DNA from: Doris montereyensis
Lineage: Eukaryota; Mollusca; Gastropoda; Nudibranchia; Dorididae
DNA length: 64,000 bases
Assembly: GCA_037039925.1 (NCBI GenBank)
Contig: JAXRKP010001164.1
Coordinates: 45,001 to 109,000, forward strand
Reading direction: 5' to 3'
The notes beneath the pieces are model-generated. The model was not told where the DNA came from. It ran no database searches and saw only the letters and a list, made by a program, of their open reading frames with translations. Positions 34,793 through 47,684 of this stretch are shown here, piece after piece. A program made the translations under genes and the position numbers. How positions within the stretch are numbered: position 1 is the stretch's first letter; the number at the start of each line of letters is the position of its first letter.

Positions 34793-35105
34793 TGGCAGCG
34801 GCCGAGCAGTTGGGCTGCCAGATAGAGGGGATCGTGAGATCCCAGGTTGGAAATCTAGCAACGCTAGGTCCGACATTGAGTTCCTTGGGAATGACACGTA
34901 AAACACATTCCCCCTACCCAGGTTCAAATGGGTACAACTACAAGCACTAGCTTAGGAGTAGGAAAACATCCATCAGACTGCGTGTCCTGGTCAGGAGGTG
35001 ATTATTAATATTATTGCCTGTTCTGCTTCACGCTATAGACACTGGGATAAGCTCCGGCTGTATGGGTCATAACAGCCTTGAAGTTGAAGGAGCTTTACTT
35101 TACTT
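34793..35105 (+). repeat. SINE-B copy
   Basis: It contains GCAACGCTAGGTCCGACATT, GGTTCAAATGGGTACAACTA, AGCACTAGCTTAGGAGTAGG and CTTCACGCTATAGACACTGG. The B box is degraded (GGTTGGAAATC). Confidence 0.75.
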
Positions 35106-35439
35106 TACATATAGGCCAATTGCAATCATTTAACTCGAAAAAGAAGAAAACCAAAAGTGAAGCAATTAAATCTAGCCTTATACTTATACTTGAATCAATG
35201 CAGCTTATGTCCAGTGCTCTGTAAATTGAAGCATTTTATTATATATTTTAAGATAACATGGCAATAATAAAAAGAAATTCAAAACTGTACGGAATGTGTT
35301 GGCTGTTTTACCCTGAACAAGGATATCTTTGTGTATGTTATTGTTATTGTTTATGGGCAACAGACTACAGAGTGAAGTTTGTAACGTTCGTCTCTATATG
35401 ATAGTGGTAACCACTGTTTCTAGGTTCTACTCTACAGTG

Positions 35440-36375
35440 TGGGTTTGAAATTGAAGAACTTGATACACCAAGGAACGAAATGACTCAGGAGTGTGGGTTT
35501 GAAATTGAAGAACTTGATACACCAAGGAACGAAATGACTCATAGGAGTGTGGGTTTGAAATTGAAGAACTTGATACACCAAGGAACGAAATGACTCATTG
35601 TAGTGTGGGTTTGAAATTGAAGAACTTGATACGAAATGACTCATAGGAGTGTGGCTTTGAAATTGAAGAACTTGATACATCAAAGAACGAAATGACTCAT
35701 AGGAGTATGGGTTTGAAATTGAAGAACTTGATACCCCAAGGAACGAAATGACTCATAGGAGTGTGGGTTTGAAATTGAAGAACTTGATACACCAAGGAAC
35801 GAAATGACTCATAGGAGTGTGGGTTTGAAATTGAAGAATTTGATACCCCAAGGAACGAAATGACTCATTGTAGTGTGGGTTTGAAATTGAAGAACTTGAT
35901 ACCCCAAGGAACGAAATGACTCATTGTAGAACTTGTGAAATGACTCATAGGAGTGTGGGTTTGAAATTGAAGAACTTGATACACCAAGGAACGAAATGAC
36001 TCATAGGAGTGTGGGTTTGAAATTGAAGAACTTGATACCCCAAGGAACGAAATGACTCATTGTAGTGGGTTTGAAATTGAAGAACTTGATACACCGAGGA
36101 ACGAAATGACTCATAGGAGTGTGGCTTTGAAATTGAAGAACTTGATACGAAATCAAGGAGAACGAAGAATGACGAAATGACTCATAGGAGTATGGGCTTG
36201 AAATTGAAGAACTTGATACCCCAAGGAACGAAATGACTCATAGGAGTGTGGGTTTGAAATTGAAGAACTTGATACCCCAAGGAACGAAATGACTCATAGG
36301 AGTGGGAAATGACTCATAGGAGTGTGGGTTTGAAATTGAAGAACTTGATACACCAAGGAATGAAATGACTCCATT
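35440..36375. repeat. 56-bp minisatellite
   Basis: About 16 units start GGAGTGTGGGTTTGAAATTG and continue AAGAACTTGATACACCAAGG AACGAAATGACTCATA. Some are shortened (35630, 35930, 36150, 36300). Homogeneity is very high, which suggests recent amplification. Confidence 0.93.
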
Positions 36376-36436
36376 CATACTTCAGACGAACAATAAGATG
36401 TTGTGTTCAGTGTTAATACTGTCCTTATTCTATTTC

Positions 36437-36732
36437 AGGGGACTCGGTAGTCTAGAGGCAAGATGTCGGCCTCTCAACCGAAAGATAGTGGGTTCGAGCC
36501 CCGCCGACTGTTGAAATAATTTCTCACAATTTTTTTCGAGCAGGTAGGTGGATCAACACCTCGTCCCATCGGAGACAGACGAAAAAGGAGGTCCCATGTG
36601 CAGAACACAACACTCTGTGCACGTTAAAGATCCTTTGGCTGTTTACAGGGCAGTCCAGGCAAACTTTCAAAACCTACTACAAACCCAGAGATCACCTTAG
36701 TTGTAGATGTGGGTAAACCAATTTAAATCAAA
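36437..36732 (+). repeat. SINE-A copy with intact Pol III boxes
   Basis: The head is GGGGACTCGGTAGTCTAGAG with B box GGTTCGAGCCC. The body contains GGTGGATCAACACCTCGTCC, ATCGGAGACAGACG, CTCTGTGCACGTTAAAGATC and CCAGAGATCACCTTAGTTGT. It ends in AAATCAAA. Confidence 0.85.
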
Positions 36733-37109
36733 AAGCAAATTCTATTTCATTACATTTCATGTAACTGTTTCATGCATTGCTTTATTTATCATCTTATCTA
36801 CATATCGTATTTTATTTAAATGAATAGATTCTGACATGTATCAGTTCACGAAGAAACAACAGCCTTACCCAGGCAATGCAAGATACCGGAAGTGAAAGAA
36901 ATCAGTTGTTTCTGAACATCTTGTCTTAAGGATCAATGGCGGTGTATTACGCGTATGACATTAATGACAAGCCCACCAATGGAAATAGAAGGAAGGAAAA
37001 GGCCACTAGGACAACCATACTGTGTAGATCATGAATCATTCTCACACCATGTTGGTTATGACGCCTTGAATGGTTCTGTGTTGAACGTTATCGGCCTGAG
37101 TATCTAGTT

Positions 37110-37280
37110 CTTAGGGAGGGAGAGAGGGATAGATAGAGAGAGAGAGACAGACAGACAGACAGAGAGAGAGAGAGAGGGGATAGATAGATAGATAGATAGA
37201 GAGACAGACAGAGACAGAGAGAGAGACACAGAGACAGAGACAGACAGACAAAGACAGAAAGAGAGAGAGAGAGAGCGTTG
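37110..37280. repeat. GA/GACA-rich microsatellite
   Basis: Imperfect (GA)n with GACA and GATA runs. Translated frames on the minus strand are artefacts. A CA/TA-rich tract follows at about 37385-37490. Confidence 0.9.
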
Positions 37281-37939
37281 TAAACAATGTCTCCATTTTT
37301 CTGCTCTTTCTCTGTCTTTGGAATTTCACACGCACGTATCAAAGTAAAACTGGAATACCGGCTTACGGAGTTTTATGACGCATACATATATACACATATA
37401 TACATATCATGCATACTCCTCCCATACTCACGCACTTACACGCAAACGCAGACACATACACACTCTCTCTCTCACACACACAAACATGAATAATTTTATT
37501 TTATTATTATAATGCGTAGGATACTATTCGTAAAAAATACATGTATGGCATATTTTCCAGAGGGAATGAATTACATAATATTAATCATAGGACTTCAATT
37601 TGCGTGTAAATGTTGGAATAAATGAAATTTTGTATCTGTCTGTGTTGGATGGTATTGACAGAAGCCGTCTACCCCTAGTAGATCTTATATAATCTTTATT
37701 TAGAGGGTGACTATCGTCTTTTATAATATGTTGTCCTTTCTTTAGAACATTAAGGTTGTAAAGTTTTTTTTAAATATTGGTATGTCATGTTTGATTACTT
37801 TCTTTGTTTTAGAAATAATTATGTCAATTCTATTAACATCTTTTTTATGTTCCCACCCCAACAATTAATGCCAAAAGTTATTATGATCTGGATAGCTGAT
37901 GTATAAAAAGTTTTTTAGATATCAGATTGAATACCAAGT

Positions 37940-38490
37940 GATCTATGTTTTCTTAAAAGATATAATCGTTGGTTTAGGACTTACTTTACTACTAGAAGAA
38001 CCAAGACTCTCAACCTTTTTATTACATGGTCATCTCTGAGTATACGATTAACTAGATAGAACAATCAAGATTCTAAACAGTTTCATTTTACGGTCACCTA
38101 TGAGTTTAAGATTAACTTTACTAGAAAAACCAAGATTTTAACCCTTTTCATTTCATGGTCATCTATAAATTTAGAACTAACTTTTTTAGAAAAACTGAGA
38201 CTGAGACTATGCCTTCATATTTTACAGTCATCTATGAGTTTAGGACAAACTTTACTAGAAAAACCAGATTCTACATCTTTTTCTTTTTGTGGTCATCTAT
38301 GAGTTGAGGATTCAATTTCCTAGAAAAACTAAGATTCTAAACCTTTTTATTTTAAAGTCATCTTCTATGAATTAAGTACAAACTTTACTAGAAAAACTAA
38401 GATTCTAAACTTTATAATTACATGGTCATCTAAACTGAGTTTAGGATAAACTTTAGTAGCAAAATACCAATATTTTAAACCTTTCTATTT
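37940..38490. repeat. Degenerate ~65-bp tandem repeat
   Basis: About eight units contain ACTTTACTAGAAAAACCAAG, ATTCTAAACCTTTTTA and GGTCATCTATGAGTTTAGGA. Confidence 0.75.
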
Positions 38491-38504
38491 CTTGGTCTTC
38501 ATCA

Positions 38505-38805
<301 letters not shown>

Positions 38806-39189
38806 GATAGAGAGAAAGACATAGTATTAGTAGAGAGAGATATAGATGAAACAGGATGAGTTTCAGTCCAGTAATCTAGTTGTATCAAGTTTCATTGTAC
38901 AAGTGTAAAAAGTTACTGCAACTGTAACTTAGTGTAAAAGATTACAGTCAATTTTAACAACAAATCTTGAAGATCAAAACATAAAACGAAAAGCAGAAAT
39001 GTAGCACACGGAAATTTATTTTGATTATTCCCAAAGGAATCTTGTACCCAAGATAATGTTTTTACGAAGACTAAGGACTAAGAGGATTGAAAACAAGATT
39101 CAAATGAATAATAATCGAATGGAGAGTACCCAATTCAACTTATAATATTACTACTACATGTACATGTAATTTACATACACTGCTCCGTT

Positions 39190-39520
39190 TGATGATTTGA
39201 TTTGATTTACCCACATTCAGAACTAAGGTAATCTCTCGGCTTTTGGTAGATTTTTTGGGGGGATTTCAAATTTTGTCCTGACTCACTGACTGCCCTGTGA
39301 ACAGCCAAGGGATCCTTAATGTGCAGCGTTATGATCTGCACATGGGACCTCCTTTTATCGTGTCTCCAATAGGACTAGGTGTCAATCCACCACCTGGACC
39401 AGGAGGGTAGATTTTGCTCGAAAAAAATTGAGAAAATTGTTCGACTGTTGACGGGGCTTGAACCATCTACCTTTAGGTTGAGAGGCTGACACCTTGTCTC
39501 TGGACTACCAAGTCCTCGCC
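39190..39520 (-). repeat. SINE-A copy (minus)
   Basis: It contains the reverse complements of the SINE-A landmarks: TTAATGTGCAGCGTTATGAT, GTCTCCAATAGGACTAGGTG, GGGGCTTGAACCATC (B box) and TTGAGAGGCTGACACCTTGT. Confidence 0.82.
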
Positions 39521-39631
39521 GTTCTGATGAAGATACTTAATGATGTATGTAGCACGGCATGGACTCCAGTTTACAAGAGATTACAACAATATGCTGTTTT
39601 AAATTTAAATACTACCAAGGAAAACTTTTAA

Positions 39632-40033
39632 CCCTTTAGCCTTTGAACCGGGAAAAAACGACACGTGCAAAACCTCCGTTGAAAGTTCAAAAGCGGTAAA
39701 AAACGACACCTGCCAATACAGACCCAGATTTTATAAGCCGATAGAAACCGACAAATGGCACACCTCTTTTTTGTTAGCTCTAAATCAACTAAATGGTCAC
39801 ATTAATGATGCTATTGTACTAAATTTAGATTAGAATACAAGATCAAAGATCAGGGCAGCTTCACGTGACCAACTGAAGGTAGTGACACGACAGTCCAGAT
39901 CGATCCCCATTCTTTTGTGAAGATCGGCTGGCAGGAAGTCAGAAATATGTAAACAAAGCGGGCTGCCACAGTGGTGGAAAGACAGTTGAACGTACAGAGC
40001 AAGATGGCCGCCGTTTTATGTAAACACAAAGGG
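39632..40033. mobile_element. piggyBac-type MITE, 402 bp, TTAA target duplication
   Basis: It is flanked by TTAA at 39628-39631 and 40034-40037. The ends start CCCTTTAGCCTTTGAACC on the left and CCCTTTGTGTTTAC (reverse complement) on the right. No transposase remnant was seen. The end sequence is akin to the element at 22708. Confidence 0.65.
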
Positions 40034-40105
40034 TTAAAATCTTTGTTGCCAACCCTGACAGTGACTTGACATTGGATATTTTGATCATATGCAATTCATG
40101 TATTA

Positions 40106-40212
40106 CAGAAACTGATAATTTTGATACGAAAACTGATAATTTTGATACGAAAACTGATAATTTTGATATGAAAACTAATAATTCTGATACGAAAACTAAT
40201 AATTTTGAGTCA
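40106..40212. repeat. 21-bp tandem repeat
   Basis: Five units of AACTGATAATTTTGATACGAA. The 21-bp period keeps the frame. Confidence 0.9.
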
Positions 40213-40247
40213 GCTATTGGTTTCTTCAAGTAAAGTATACATTTGTA

Positions 40248-40545
40248 TCTTCAAGGCTATTACGCCTATAGAGCCGAACCGTATCCCAGTTTCTATAGTG
40301 TGAACCGGAACAGGTGATAACAATCTATAAATCACCTCATGGACAGGTTGCTAGTCTGTCGCAATATTTTACTCCCACCCAAGCTAGTGATTCATATCCA
40401 TTTGCACCTGGGTTGAGTGGGGAAAAATGCATGTTACGCGTGTCTTCGAAGGAACACACCTCGGAACTATCTTTGATAGGGTTCAAACCTGAGATCTCAT
40501 GATGCCAAGTCCGGCAGCCTAATCAGTTGACAACTAACACCACAA
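40248..40545 (-). repeat. SINE-B copy (minus)
   Basis: It contains the reverse complements CCCAGTTTCTATAGTGTGAA, TTTACTCCCACCCAAGCTAG, CATTTGCACCTGGGTTGAGT and GGGTTCAAACCTGAGATCTC. Confidence 0.8.
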
Positions 40546-41586
40546 TTGGACTAAAAGGGTAAATTATTTTTTATCAAATGGTAGCAATATAATATACCCT
40601 TTATCTTACAATAGTTTGAATACCAGTAAAAGTTTCTTGAAAATATTCTTAGCGAGCACTTGAAGTTGAAAGCAGATAACAACAATTTTTAGAACATGAG
40701 TACATATTATGTATGATGATTCATGGAGTGTTGACAGGTCGACAATGATGGTATGAGTCTGAGTCTATAATTTATTATTATATCTCTAGCCCTTCACGAT
40801 ACTAGTGGTACTTTACTAGCTCATAGTGAGTCACAAATTCATCCATACACATTATACATGGTTATTGTCATAGTCATCATCATAGCGACATAGAACAATA
40901 AATACAATGACTAGATCTATGACATTCTAATCAAGATATATGTATCATCTTTTCAAATGTACTTTCTATTTCTTGCCGTGCAGAATTGACAAAAGTCAAT
41001 TAAAAGTTTTAAAATTTCTGTTTCTAGTTGAGGCATTTCTTTTAATTAACAGTTTTAGATACCACAGACAAATACACCGTATGTATAGTGATAAGTTTTT
41101 ACTTTTACTTTAGGGATGATCACTTGCATTCTCCAAAATTTCTTGGAACAATTTCAAGTTGTCACTCACTGAGCAGAGAAAAACTCATATACATCTAGAA
41201 TAAAAGGAATCACATATAATAATGTGTGTTTAATATTAATATTAATGCTACACGTATTACACAGAAACATACATGTAATTTTTTGTAATCGGTCATACTT
41301 AGTCCTATTCCTATACACGTACTTTTAAACCCAGTTTCCTCCTCTTCATTTTGTCTGTCTATATGTCTCTCATCGTCAAACAATATCAACAACAAAATCA
41401 AAACACTTTACACACATTAAATTTGTCTCTCAGTATTCTCATATATACATACATGTATAACCCTTTTTCATTAAATGAAATAAACATCTTTTATAATTAT
41501 AAATTGTTCACAATGCAATAGATCTCTTGGACTAGCCTACATCCAAAATGCAAACACGAATGGCTGCAAAGTGGACAACTGTAACC
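40546..41586. other. AT-rich spacer downstream of TSSC4
   Basis: No coding homology or clear repeat. It may include the TSSC4 3' UTR (minus strand); no definite poly(A) signal could be chosen. Confidence 0.35.
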
Positions 41587-42452
41587 TTAGTCATCACTCT
41601 CTTTGTGCCTGATATTACGTCGTACAGTTTTTCTGGCTTTGAAATTAAAACTTGATGTCTCAGACGCAACCGAGTTCTCGGAAAGTGATTGGGCGTCAAG
41701 CGACGGTAAATCACTCTCTTCCTCAAATGACAGATTTCCTTCAGCAGTAAAATGTTCTTTATCATCCGCACTCAAATCACCTAAAGCTGAATCGCAATTA
41801 ACCTCAACCACTGTGTCCTTTTTCACTGAAGGATTACTAGGCGATCTTTTGGCCTTGAGAAAGAAATAAGACCTTTGGAGCAGGCTGCCTCACCAATGTG
41901 AATTTGATCCTCACCTTTACCATCAGTCTCTCGTGCTTTCTTCCTTTCAGCTAGAAATTCAAATGCTGCTTTTCGATTGCTCCTCTCAGACATGTCTGTA
42001 TTGTCTACATCTTCCAATGAATAGCAAGTCCATCTGTCCGGATTTTTCTTATAGTCGGGAACAGTATAAGGAAGTTGACGAGGTGGTCGGCCAGATGGGC
42101 GACGAAATCCATCACTATCTCTCTTATTATTGAATCTGTGACGGCTTACATTCTCATGATCAGAATAATCGGACCTTGTTCGACCCCTACCCCAATGGTT
42201 TCTGTGGTGCGATCTATCACTGTTCCTTTCAGCGTTGGCAAGCCTCAAATCTGTATCTTCAGTAGGGTCTGACTTCATGAGCAAACTTTGCTCTGCTCTT
42301 TTGGAACCAGTTCTCGAATGTTCAAAAGTCTCATGTTTTTTCTCTAGAGTTTCAAGGCTTGCAAAAGCATCACTGCATCGAGCTGAGAAGGAACTGCTTG
42401 ACTGAGCCAAGGCAAAGAATGAGTCACTCTCACTTTTTCTATCGGCTGACAT
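41587..42452 (-). CDS. TSSC4: TSSC4-like U5 snRNP-associated protein, one-base frameshift
   Basis: This is a single-exon gene on the minus strand. In vertebrates TSSC4 is a nuclear factor that binds U5 snRNP components and helps tri-snRNP assembly. The first 198 or so codons (42452 downward) are Ser/Arg/Asp-rich. They contain SFSARCSDAFASLETLEKK at 21-39, resembling the family's N-terminal motif, and the diagnostic PDYKKNPDRWTCYSLEDV at 132-149. The frame runs off at RPKDRLVILQ. The rest of the protein continues in another frame, starting KRSPSNPSVKKDTVVEV and ending with an acidic then basic tail (KARKTVRRNIRHKESDD) at 41587. One extra base in the T run at 41847-41850 would join the two into about 288 residues, near the usual family length (about 330 in mammals). 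The low-complexity flanks leave only the core motif as strong evidence. Confidence 0.82.
41847..41850 (-). other. TSSC4: Frameshift point in TSSC4
   Basis: Four Ts on the plus strand (AAAA in the gene) read AGG-CCA-AAA-GAT. Five As would read AGG-CCA-AAA-AGA-TCG and enter the long downstream frame. This is the third homopolymer deficit of the same kind in host coding DNA in this window. Confidence 0.7.
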
Positions 42453-43640
42453 TATGGCATCTGGACGTAAACAAAAATCCTTACATCACCTGCACCACCG
42501 TCCTCTTCTGTGGATGGTGAAAAGAAAAACATAAAATTAATAGTTCTAAGATCGAATTCCAGAAAGACAACAATTGAATCAAGTGAAATTTGTTTGTAAT
42601 CAATACTCAAATTTGTTTGTAATCAATACTCAAATTTGTTTAACAAAAGTACAAAAATAATACAGTGGGAGTCAGATTCAGCGAGGTCGTCGGGATTTAT
42701 GTTAGTAGATCCTCGTTGTATGAGACCTTTCTTTGAATTTGGAGTAAAAAAAAACTTCCCACTTCAATTGCATCCATTATTTTTTGTTTAATTTCAAAGG
42801 AAAGGCATTTGAGTTTTGTGGGTTCTGATGTGGGGTACGGGTAGATGCCATTTCGATGATTCAGAATAAAGTGACGGTACAACCAGTAGCAGATGTAAAC
42901 GCTAGTACGGCACAGAAGAAAGTGAGCAACAGGGAGAAAATTAGTAATTAGCCTAACCCCTAGGCCTTTAACGAGGTCGTGCCGGTCACTAAAATCTGTG
43001 CTGGGGATATCAGATTTTAGAAATTCATCTTAATTACTCGGCATATATCACATTCTACAAACTTTGCACATGAACTCAATAGATCAAGTGTGCAGTCAAA
43101 AGCCAGATCAACTATGATCTAGGTAGTGAAGAGCAGAAGCAGTTTTAGAGTGTGTAAGGCATGCGTGTCGTGGTGTGTGTGTGTACGTCTCTCTCTCTCT
43201 GTCTTTCTCTTTTGTGTCTCCCTTTCTCTCTCTCTCTCTCTGTCTTGTCTACCTCTCTGTTTGTCTCTTTCCCCCTCCCTCTACCCCTCTGTCAGTCTCT
43301 CTTTAATTCAAATCTCCACTCTCTCTACTTCTCTCGCCACTCCTCTCCCCACCCCCTCCCGCCTCCTCTGTCTTCATCAATTTCTATCTCTCTCTCACTC
43401 CCTCGCTAAACTTCTCTATACTGTTATTAGTGTTATTAAGGGCAATGATACTGATAGTGGCACAAAAAGTTCACCACATCAAATCTTAAAATGTGTAAAT
43501 GTGTGTGTAGGACTCACCCTAGAATCTAGCCATTGACCTGTTACCAAAACTGTACGTCTGTAGGGCCTTACTTAAAGACTGTTTGACATATCTTAATCTT
43601 ATATGCTAACCTTTATTTAATTATTGAAATTTGTTCACTA
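42453..43640. other. TSSC4 upstream region
   Basis: A 25-bp unit (CAAATTTGTTTGTAATCAATACT) is tandemly repeated at about 42582-42645. A CT-rich microsatellite lies at 43180-43420. No exon was recognised. The TSSC4 promoter presumably lies in the first few hundred bases. Confidence 0.4.
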
Positions 43641-43642
43641 GC

Positions 43643-43728
43643 ACTACCAGAGTCCGACTATGGAAATCCTCTGATGGAAGAGAAAGATCTTATCACCATC
43701 CTTAAATCAAAGACTGAAAATCAATGAA
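43643..43728 (+). CDS. Possible terminal exon, unidentified
   Basis: After an acceptor-like TTTGTTCACTAG, a frame reads (A)LPESDYGNPLMEEKDLITI and then LKSKTENQ followed by TGA. Composition looks protein-like and the frame ends cleanly. No upstream exon or family was recognised, so this is tentative. Confidence 0.2.
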
Positions 43729-43729
43729 G

Positions 43730-46650
43730 CTCTAGATCTTTCCTTTATCCTTAACAACAGTAACACTAGCAAAACGGGTCGCTCAGCCAGCGCAATGGCA
43801 GCCATACATCAGTTGGCTCACTGAGAGTAATCGCTGCAGCACGTGGCTGCCTGAAGAGATTTTTATAAGTTCACAGGGCACTGTGACTTCTGACCAGGTC
43901 ATCGCCAATTTATTGCTGTCTTTATGGCCATCGTCTGGTCTCATCCACGCCACGTCAAACTAGGAGGATTCTGCTCTTTTCAATCTAAGTAGGAAACAAC
44001 ACAAGCCTCCATACGTTGTTGAGCAAACACACATTATTATTATCAACTCAATTCACACTCTTGTAACAGACTCAGCTGACATTAGTGACATTTACACCCA
44101 TCTTACAATGGATCGTTCTACTAACTCGAGTCTGATAATAGGGTCACTACATTTTACAATAGATGTGACCAATAAATGAAAGATGTATTATACTCAAGCC
44201 TAGTTCATACAAAGTACAACAGTTATCATGTACCATTTTCCCAAGGCAAATATAAAAATAGACACCCATTTTCAATAGACTAGACTCAATCCAGATGGCT
44301 ATTTGATGTAAAAATAAAAAGTTTATGATCCTGAAAATGTCCTTTTTCCTGTTTACTAATTGGTTAACCAATCAGAAAGCATTTTGTAGTAACTCCTTGT
44401 AAGAGGATGAGCCTAAGACAGTAAGAAGGCAACAGTAAGAAAGAACAATTCAATAATTTAATTCAACCCTCAGTTGATCTGTCCGCCCTTCCCAGCAAAA
44501 TGCCGGGCATAGCGCTAAGAAAAGTTTGTAGCAGGCGAACAGGAAATCCTGGACGCCACGCTTAACGGAGTGCTCTAGCAAAACTTATGTTTTATCTGTT
44601 ATTAGATTAGTTATATTGTCTCCTACACAAAATGAAAAAAGCAAACAACACCCTTTTCTAACTTCTTTTTCCTCCGCCAATAGTAGCCTTCATCAATAAG
44701 ATTCACACTTGAAATTGAAGTGAAGATGTAATCTAAATCTATATTTTCGTAGTTCGTGAACTCTTCATTTGACTTTCAATGTCAAGGTAAGGCATCAATA
44801 ACTATGCAAATGAGGACAAAGTGACGTCCACATGTGCTTTTGTGATAATTATTGACCACTTGTGTTTAACATACAAAGCAATGGGAAAAGGACCAGAATG
44901 TGTGTTGTTATATTATTATAATATCATTTTCATGTAATTGGATTTTTGACAAGCTTTGTACACCACCAGAAATCTATGTGCACAGTTTTAGAAAAAGATC
45001 AGAGCGAACATTGCTTTATAATCAAATTTTAATATATGTAGACCTGTATATATATAATAATATTATTAATATCTAATAATATTTCATTGTCATTCTATAG
45101 CATGTTTCGATTCTTAAATTTCCAACTTTTAGAATGGAGTTTGAGAAGACTCATATAAAGATAATCAATAAATTATAATATATATATATATATACAATCT
45201 TCATGTTACGTCAAAGTAATTATTTCGCAGAAATATGGTTTGTAATTGAATTTTTTTATTATTATTTATTTAGATCTAGATCTATTTATTATTTGTAATT
45301 ATTTATTTATTTTGGGTCCAGATATATTACATACGATAGATAACTTGGCAATTGGAATGATGACTAGATGAATAATCAAATGACTGAGTTATGTCCCTTA
45401 GCTAGCCAGTTGTGGTCAGTCGGCGAACCCTTTGAATGATTAATAATACAACTGCTATCTTGCTTTCTAGCATTCATTCTGATTGGTGAAAACTATGGGC
45501 TTGGAAGACTTTCGAAAATCACAAACTTAAAAGGTACAGCAGCCTGGCCACTGAAGAGGAAAAAGAACAAACAAAACCAAAACAAACAAAAACAACTTCA
45601 CTCCAGCTGGCCGATGTTGGATATGGATACAATGTACTATTATTTTCAATAGCCCCCATGACTACCGATCTGTTTTGATATTGAAATACAATAAACTGCC
45701 ACAGTAGAGTGAAAAAGACTAATATTTTCAACGACAAAAAAAAACAGGTGTAGAATCCAAACAGTTGAGATTGAGCACGGGCCAGACTTTGTATGTTTAG
45801 GTTTCCAGGTCCACGGCCATCTCATAGTAATGACCAAGCTTAACACTTCACAACTGACATTGCCGTGTAATATATATATTATAATAATCTATCTACATCA
45901 ATATAATTCTAAGTTGGTCTTTCTTTGGTGGCCAAAGGCTCTGTTGCCAAGCCACTGAATTTAATATCTGTGCCTGTGAGATTTAATCATCCCAATATTG
46001 TTTTGTTTGAGAAATTTTTCTACCATCCATACGTGACATTTAATTAAGGAGAATTTCATTGTTTCCCTGTCTTTTTTAATAGAATTTTGATTCACGGAAG
46101 TCGCCATTTTGAACGGGTTTTATAAGAAGTTGCCACAGTACCATTCACGCTCAGTATTGAATACTGACTTCATCTAATACTAATAACTAATAGTTGCATT
46201 TGATATCACTCAGGGTGAAACACGTTTGTATCTATATAGTTCTGGGTCATGCTTTGTTCACCAAAGGCTTTGTTGCCAGGCCACTAAGGGTAATCATATT
46301 TTACATATTATATAGGATCTAAGTGATCCCAAGATCGTTTTCATTTGAGGAAGTCTTACTACCAGACGTTTGTATGATTGATATCACCTGTATCCAAACC
46401 AGTGGTTTCTGAGTTAACCAGTCAAGGAGACATCATAATCCAGCATTGTCTCATTTGCATGCTTGTTATAAGTTGGTCGTTCTTCGAGTGCGCCAAAAGA
46501 CACAATTAATTGTTTCTCTATCTTTGAGTAGAATTTTCATCCACATACCAGCGTAAACCTCAGTGTTTATTAACTGGTTCGATCGTTAATAATAATCATA
46601 CTTGATATTACCCGGAGTGACACATGTATAATACAGTGCAGTACAAGCAG
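43730..46650. other. AT-rich spacer
   Basis: No gene recognised. A ~100-bp dispersed repeat lies at 44465-44580 (GCCGGGCATAGCGCTAAGAA, GTTTGTAGCAGGCGAACAGG). It recurs at 50080-50180. Confidence 0.4.
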
Positions 46651-46652
46651 TA

Positions 46653-46860
46653 GTACAGTCGACTCTGGTTTTTATCGCAACTCAGTTAATCGCAATTACC
46701 ACTTAATCGCAACTTTTCCCAAGAAACAGAATTACTTTTTATAAAATTCACTGGTTAAATGGTTAATCACAACTAATTTAGGATAATTACAACCTCTGAT
46801 AAAATGCCTTAGTTTTTAGTCAACTGTTTTTCTAATTACACACTTTGCTAAGCGATAATC
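46653..46860 (+). mobile_element. Single pogo/Tigger-like terminus
   Basis: TACAGTCGACTCTGGTTTTT ATCGC followed by repeated TTAATCGCAA motifs resembles a Tigger-type inverted terminus at a TA. The partner end was not found. Confidence 0.3.
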
Positions 46861-47684
46861 GCATGTCTACGTTGCTATTACTACTATTAGTATTCTTAAC
46901 ACAGGTTCCTACTCATTTTAAGGAAAAAAATTGCAAGTTTTCTCATGCAAATATCAAATTTTCCAAGGAAGGAGAGCAGAAATTTCTGACCTGTACGGGC
47001 TTTAGCGGACGACATGAAATCAGGCGAAAGCACAACAAATGTAGAACGAAACGTAAAATCGTAAATGAGAAAAATTCTAAAACGATATAACGTTTGGATG
47101 GTAAAGAATGGCATGTCTGACGATGACTGACAAATTGATAGACCAGCTGTTCTGGAGACGTTTTTAGAAAGAACGAATAAAGACAGAGAACAGCATCATT
47201 AAAATCAAATGGCCACATAAGTTACGCCCTGTGTGAAATCTCGTCCAGTTTTGAGAAATGGAAAAAATATGATCGCAATATCTAAAAAAATTCCACGATT
47301 TTTCCAAGACTTGAAGTAGTTGAAGGACATTAAAATTCCAAGACTTTTCCAAGTCTTAATTTATTCCAACCAAATTCCAAGGCTTTTCCAGTTTTCCAAG
47401 ATGAGTGGGAACCTTGCTAACAAACCGTAACGATACAATAGCCTTGCATTGATTTCTGGTTTTTCTTGCAGACAGTAAAAGGCACGAGCCTTGCATTTTA
47501 TAAAGACAACTCAGACAGAGAAGGAGCCTTACATCTAGAGGAAAGATGTGCACAGACAAGGGAGTTAATTAATTAGAGCAGTGCTACTCAAACAGTGGTA
47601 CGCGTGTCACTAGTGTCAGTGACAGTACGCGAGCCATTGTTTGCCGTACATGGATATTAATAATGTGGATATTTTTTTCCTGGC

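Noticed and set aside
33046..36375. CRISPR-like periodic arrays
   Set aside because: Whole units are repeated with no unique spacers, the sequence is plainly eukaryotic, and no cas genes are present.
36437..36520. Functional tRNA gene
   Set aside because: A and B boxes are present but no acceptor stem or anticodon arm can be folded; the same body is dispersed, so it is a SINE head. The same applies to 8585-8680 and 28178-28260.
47160..47400. VLEKSWNF-type frames on the minus strand
   Set aside because: They come from short degenerate TTTTCCAAG repeats; no domain is visible.
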